Positions 62,278-64,000 of a stretch of 64,000 nucleotides of DNA are shown here, in pieces; position 1 is the stretch's first letter, and every line of letters starts with the position of its first letter. Made by a program: the position numbers and the translations under genes. This stretch comes from Bacteroidota bacterium. Its GTDB lineage: Bacteria; Bacteroidota; Bacteroidia; UKL13-3. The DNA lies in assembly GCA_947457395.1 (NCBI GenBank), contig CANGVA010000001.1, positions 1 through 64,000 of the forward strand. The letters are read 5' to 3'. Under the pieces are notes generated by a model, which saw nothing but the letters and a program-made list of their open reading frames with translations, ran no database searches and was not told the origin of the DNA.

Positions 62278-63762
62278 TTAGTAAGTGATACGCAGCAAAG
62301 AAAAGCGTTTATCTTTTAAAGTTGAAATGATAACCGAATTGCCTGATACTTGCTTAGACTCGGGTGGCATAATGCTTACATAGTAGCTGAGCGATTTGAT
62401 TAAGATTCTTGTATCGATTTCGCCTTTTGGATTAATTGTACTTATCATTACATCGCCATCTTCTCCTGTGTCGCTGTTATAAATAAAAGCAACCCGCTCA
62501 TTGCTATTAAGCAGTACAAATGAGGAATAGTAGCCGGCATCAGCAATAGAACTTTGTTTCTTTTTTATAAAATCTCTGAATTGTGTTGTTCCATCACCAT
62601 TCTTTGATACAATCACAACTTCATCATAGTTAAATACCATACGCGATTGATTTTGCGGAATGCCATTTACATAATAGGTATACATCTGCTTTGATTCATA
62701 ATATTTTTCTCCAACTATCAGACATCCGCCATCACTTCTGGGCAAGATGCGTTTAATTTGCAGATCAGTAATGTTGGCGGCATTTTCATTTTGCATACTA
62801 CCGGAAACCTTTGCAACAAAATACTTATCAAACTCCTCAAATGATTTAATCTTTAGCTCATTGGTTTGCAAATCAATTACGTATTGAAAATGCCCGGCTA
62901 TTTTATTGTCGTCTTTTTCTTTAGAGTAATAACCTGCAACGCAAACACTCTTATGATAATTATTAACAACCAATGCCAAATCATAAATATGTAATGAGTC
63001 TTTTCCTAACTCATAGCTTATTGGTTTTTTTTCATCTGAGTAAAAGCTATACAGGAAAAAACTTCGTATGGCTTTTTCTTTGCTTCGTCTGAATATATTT
63101 TTAGGATAATCCAAAAGTAAGTGGGCATTGCCGTTGTTATCAGTTTCTGCACCTGAAATAAAAATATCCTCCACCTCATAGTTTAGTACTTGTTCTTTTT
63201 TGTAGGTTTGAACCAGTTGGTCGTTAAAACCATATACATGAAGCATGCTGGTAAACTTATCGTTTCCGTTTGTGGTAATGAATGCAAGCGAAATAAATTT
63301 TTTATCTGCTGACACGCGCAGATAAAATTCTGTATTTTCACTAAAAACAGAGGACGGTAATTGAAGCAGCACGCCTGATGTTACAGGATTCAGGTTGTCA
63401 TCAAGCGTGTAATATAAAAACTCCATCTTCTCCAATTCATAATTTTTTTTGCTGGCAAACATGATTAATCCTGCTTCTTTAAGCATCATCTTTTCAAGGT
63501 ATGTGCCACTATTTATAGGTAGATCTTTTGATAACTCCAGCGTCAGGTTAGCTTTATATCTTTCTATGGTCAGGTCTTTTGCAAAGTCATTTGTTCGGGA
63601 GCGTAACAGAAAAATACCTGATGCATTCTGACCCAGTACTTGCGAGTAATAGGTTTTTGATTTTACTTTTTGCTGATTAGACCACTCTATCATTTGGCCA
63701 CGAGCGTAGCCAAACATGCCTAAAAAAATAAAAAATGGTAGAAGGGGTTTGAAATTTGCCAT
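62278..63762 (-). CDS. Exported hypothetical protein, probably beta-rich
   Basis: A 494-residue protein with signal peptide (about 1-22, FGYARGQ) and alternating short strands with YxxDxxLNPVTSGVLLQ-like turns (YTLDDNLNPVTSGVLL, HVYGFNDQLVQTYKK, HFQYVIDLQTNELKI, IKRILPRSDGGCLIVGEKYY). This looks like a beta-propeller-type repeat, but I cannot assign a family. It is divergent from hflX and upstream of the DUF6427-like gene. Confidence 0.65.
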   Translation of the reverse strand: MANFKPLLPFFIFLGMFGYARGQMIEWSNQQKVKSKTYYSQVLGQNASGIFLLRSRTNDFAKDLTIERYKANLTLELSKDLPINSGTYLEKMMLKEAGLIMFASKKNYELEKMEFLYYTLDDNLNPVTSGVLLQLPSSVFSENTEFYLRVSADKKFISLAFITTNGNDKFTSMLHVYGFNDQLVQTYKKEQVLNYEVEDIFISGAETDNNGNAHLLLDYPKNIFRRSKEKAIRSFFLYSFYSDEKKPISYELGKDSLHIYDLALVVNNYHKSVCVAGYYSKEKDDNKIAGHFQYVIDLQTNELKIKSFEEFDKYFVAKVSGSMQNENAANITDLQIKRILPRSDGGCLIVGEKYYESKQMYTYYVNGIPQNQSRMVFNYDEVVIVSKNGDGTTQFRDFIKKKQSSIADAGYYSSFVLLNSNERVAFIYNSDTGEDGDVMISTINPKGEIDTRILIKSLSYYVSIMPPESKQVSGNSVIISTLKDKRFSLLRITY

Positions 63763-63843
63763 TTACTTTGCAGCACAAAATAAGTAAGAGTGTGCTAATT
63801 TTTATATCAATGTGTATTTAAATTATTGCATGTTTAAACCTTT

Positions 63844-64000
63844 ATGGCAAAATTAACGGAAACCGCTAAAAAGCAGGAAAAAGTTGCACTGGTTGGAGTA
63901 ATCAATCAGCACCAGCGCTCAGAACAGGCAGAAGAATATCTGGACGAGTTGTCTTTTTTAGCTTATACTGCAGGTGGCCGCGTGATAAAAAGGTTTTTAC
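63844..64000 (+). CDS. hflX: GTPase HflX, N-terminal part (runs off the window)
   Basis: The ATG at 63844 opens a frame that continues to the window end (52 codons). VALVGVINQHQRSEQAEEY followed by LDELSFLAYTAGGRVIKRFL matches the N-terminal HflX domain (LDEL...TAGG). HflX is a ribosome-associated GTPase that rescues or splits stalled ribosomes under stress. The GTPase domain lies outside the window. Confidence 0.88.
   Translation, partial: MAKLTETAKKQEKVALVGVINQHQRSEQAEEYLDELSFLAYTAGGRVIKRFL

Noticed and set aside
1-64000. CRISPR array, prophage or restriction-modification system
   Set aside because: No regularly spaced short repeats, phage structural genes, or restriction enzyme motifs were seen anywhere in the window.

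Overview
The window is a chromosomal segment of a Bacteroidota bacterium, probably from the Chitinophagales/Sphingobacteriales side of the phylum. The evidence is several TonB-dependent receptors with N-terminal carboxypeptidase-regulatory-like domains, type IX secretion (T9SS) C-terminal sorting domains (four loci, one broken), the gliding lipoprotein GldH, an LptE-SecG cluster, a short RpoD of the phylum's primary sigma type, near absence of Shine-Dalgarno sequences, and a TPP riboswitch in front of an outer-membrane receptor. Most of it is ordinary core genome with short intergenic gaps.

Layout. 1-460: tRNA-Leu(CAG) with its terminator and a degraded duplicate of its 5' end. 462-2867: TPP-riboswitch-controlled TonB receptor. 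2980-6153: secG, a TPR-like protein, lptE and citrate synthase on one strand. 6282-9844: a small membrane protein, a TonB receptor and a T9SS cargo protein. 9904-14702: an unannotated 51-residue CxxC protein, miaA, a Mom/GNAT-like protein, two FKBP isomerases and an NrnA-like phosphoesterase. 14746-18382: asnS with two overlapping outer-membrane protein genes. 18484-26541: rpoN, a conserved hypothetical, tdk plus a LolC/E-like permease, a T9SS protein and polA. 26810-32163: a large TonB receptor followed by a T9SS-secreted alpha/beta-hydrolase-like protein. 32164-39136: the accessory-looking, AT-rich part. It holds a lone lipoprotein between two 99-bp structured direct repeats, then an O-methyltransferase, a nucleotidyltransferase and glyA, then a three-gene cassette of beta-barrel, Cys-rich lipoprotein and beta-barrel. 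39137-47823: an RNA methyltransferase, two glycosyltransferases, rbfA, an MsbA-like exporter, purD, and an overlapping pair of a nucleoside-phosphorylase-like protein and a spore-photoproduct-lyase-like radical SAM protein. 47932-54676: feoAB, rpoD, two rhomboid proteases flanking a frameshifted T9SS mini-gene, and a membrane-anchored EEP hydrolase. 54687-63762: ClC channel, gldH-ricT-holB, haem-binding protein, exonuclease III, cyclophilin and two envelope hypotheticals. 63844-end: start of hflX.

The main themes are envelope biogenesis (LptE, Lol-like permease, MsbA-like exporter, beta-barrels, T9SS cargo, SecG), nutrient uptake (thiamine-type TonB receptor, Feo iron uptake) and core information processing (polA, rpoN, rpoD, holB, asnS, miaA, rbfA). 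I found no CRISPR array, transposase, prophage module or recognised defence island. The best leads for something undescribed are the Cys-rich lipoprotein cassette (36793-38887), the phosphorylase/radical-SAM pair (45118-46921) with no Cys at the usual lyase hydrogen-donor position, the structured direct repeats (32235-32333 and 33316-33414), and the 51-residue CxxC protein (9904-10059).
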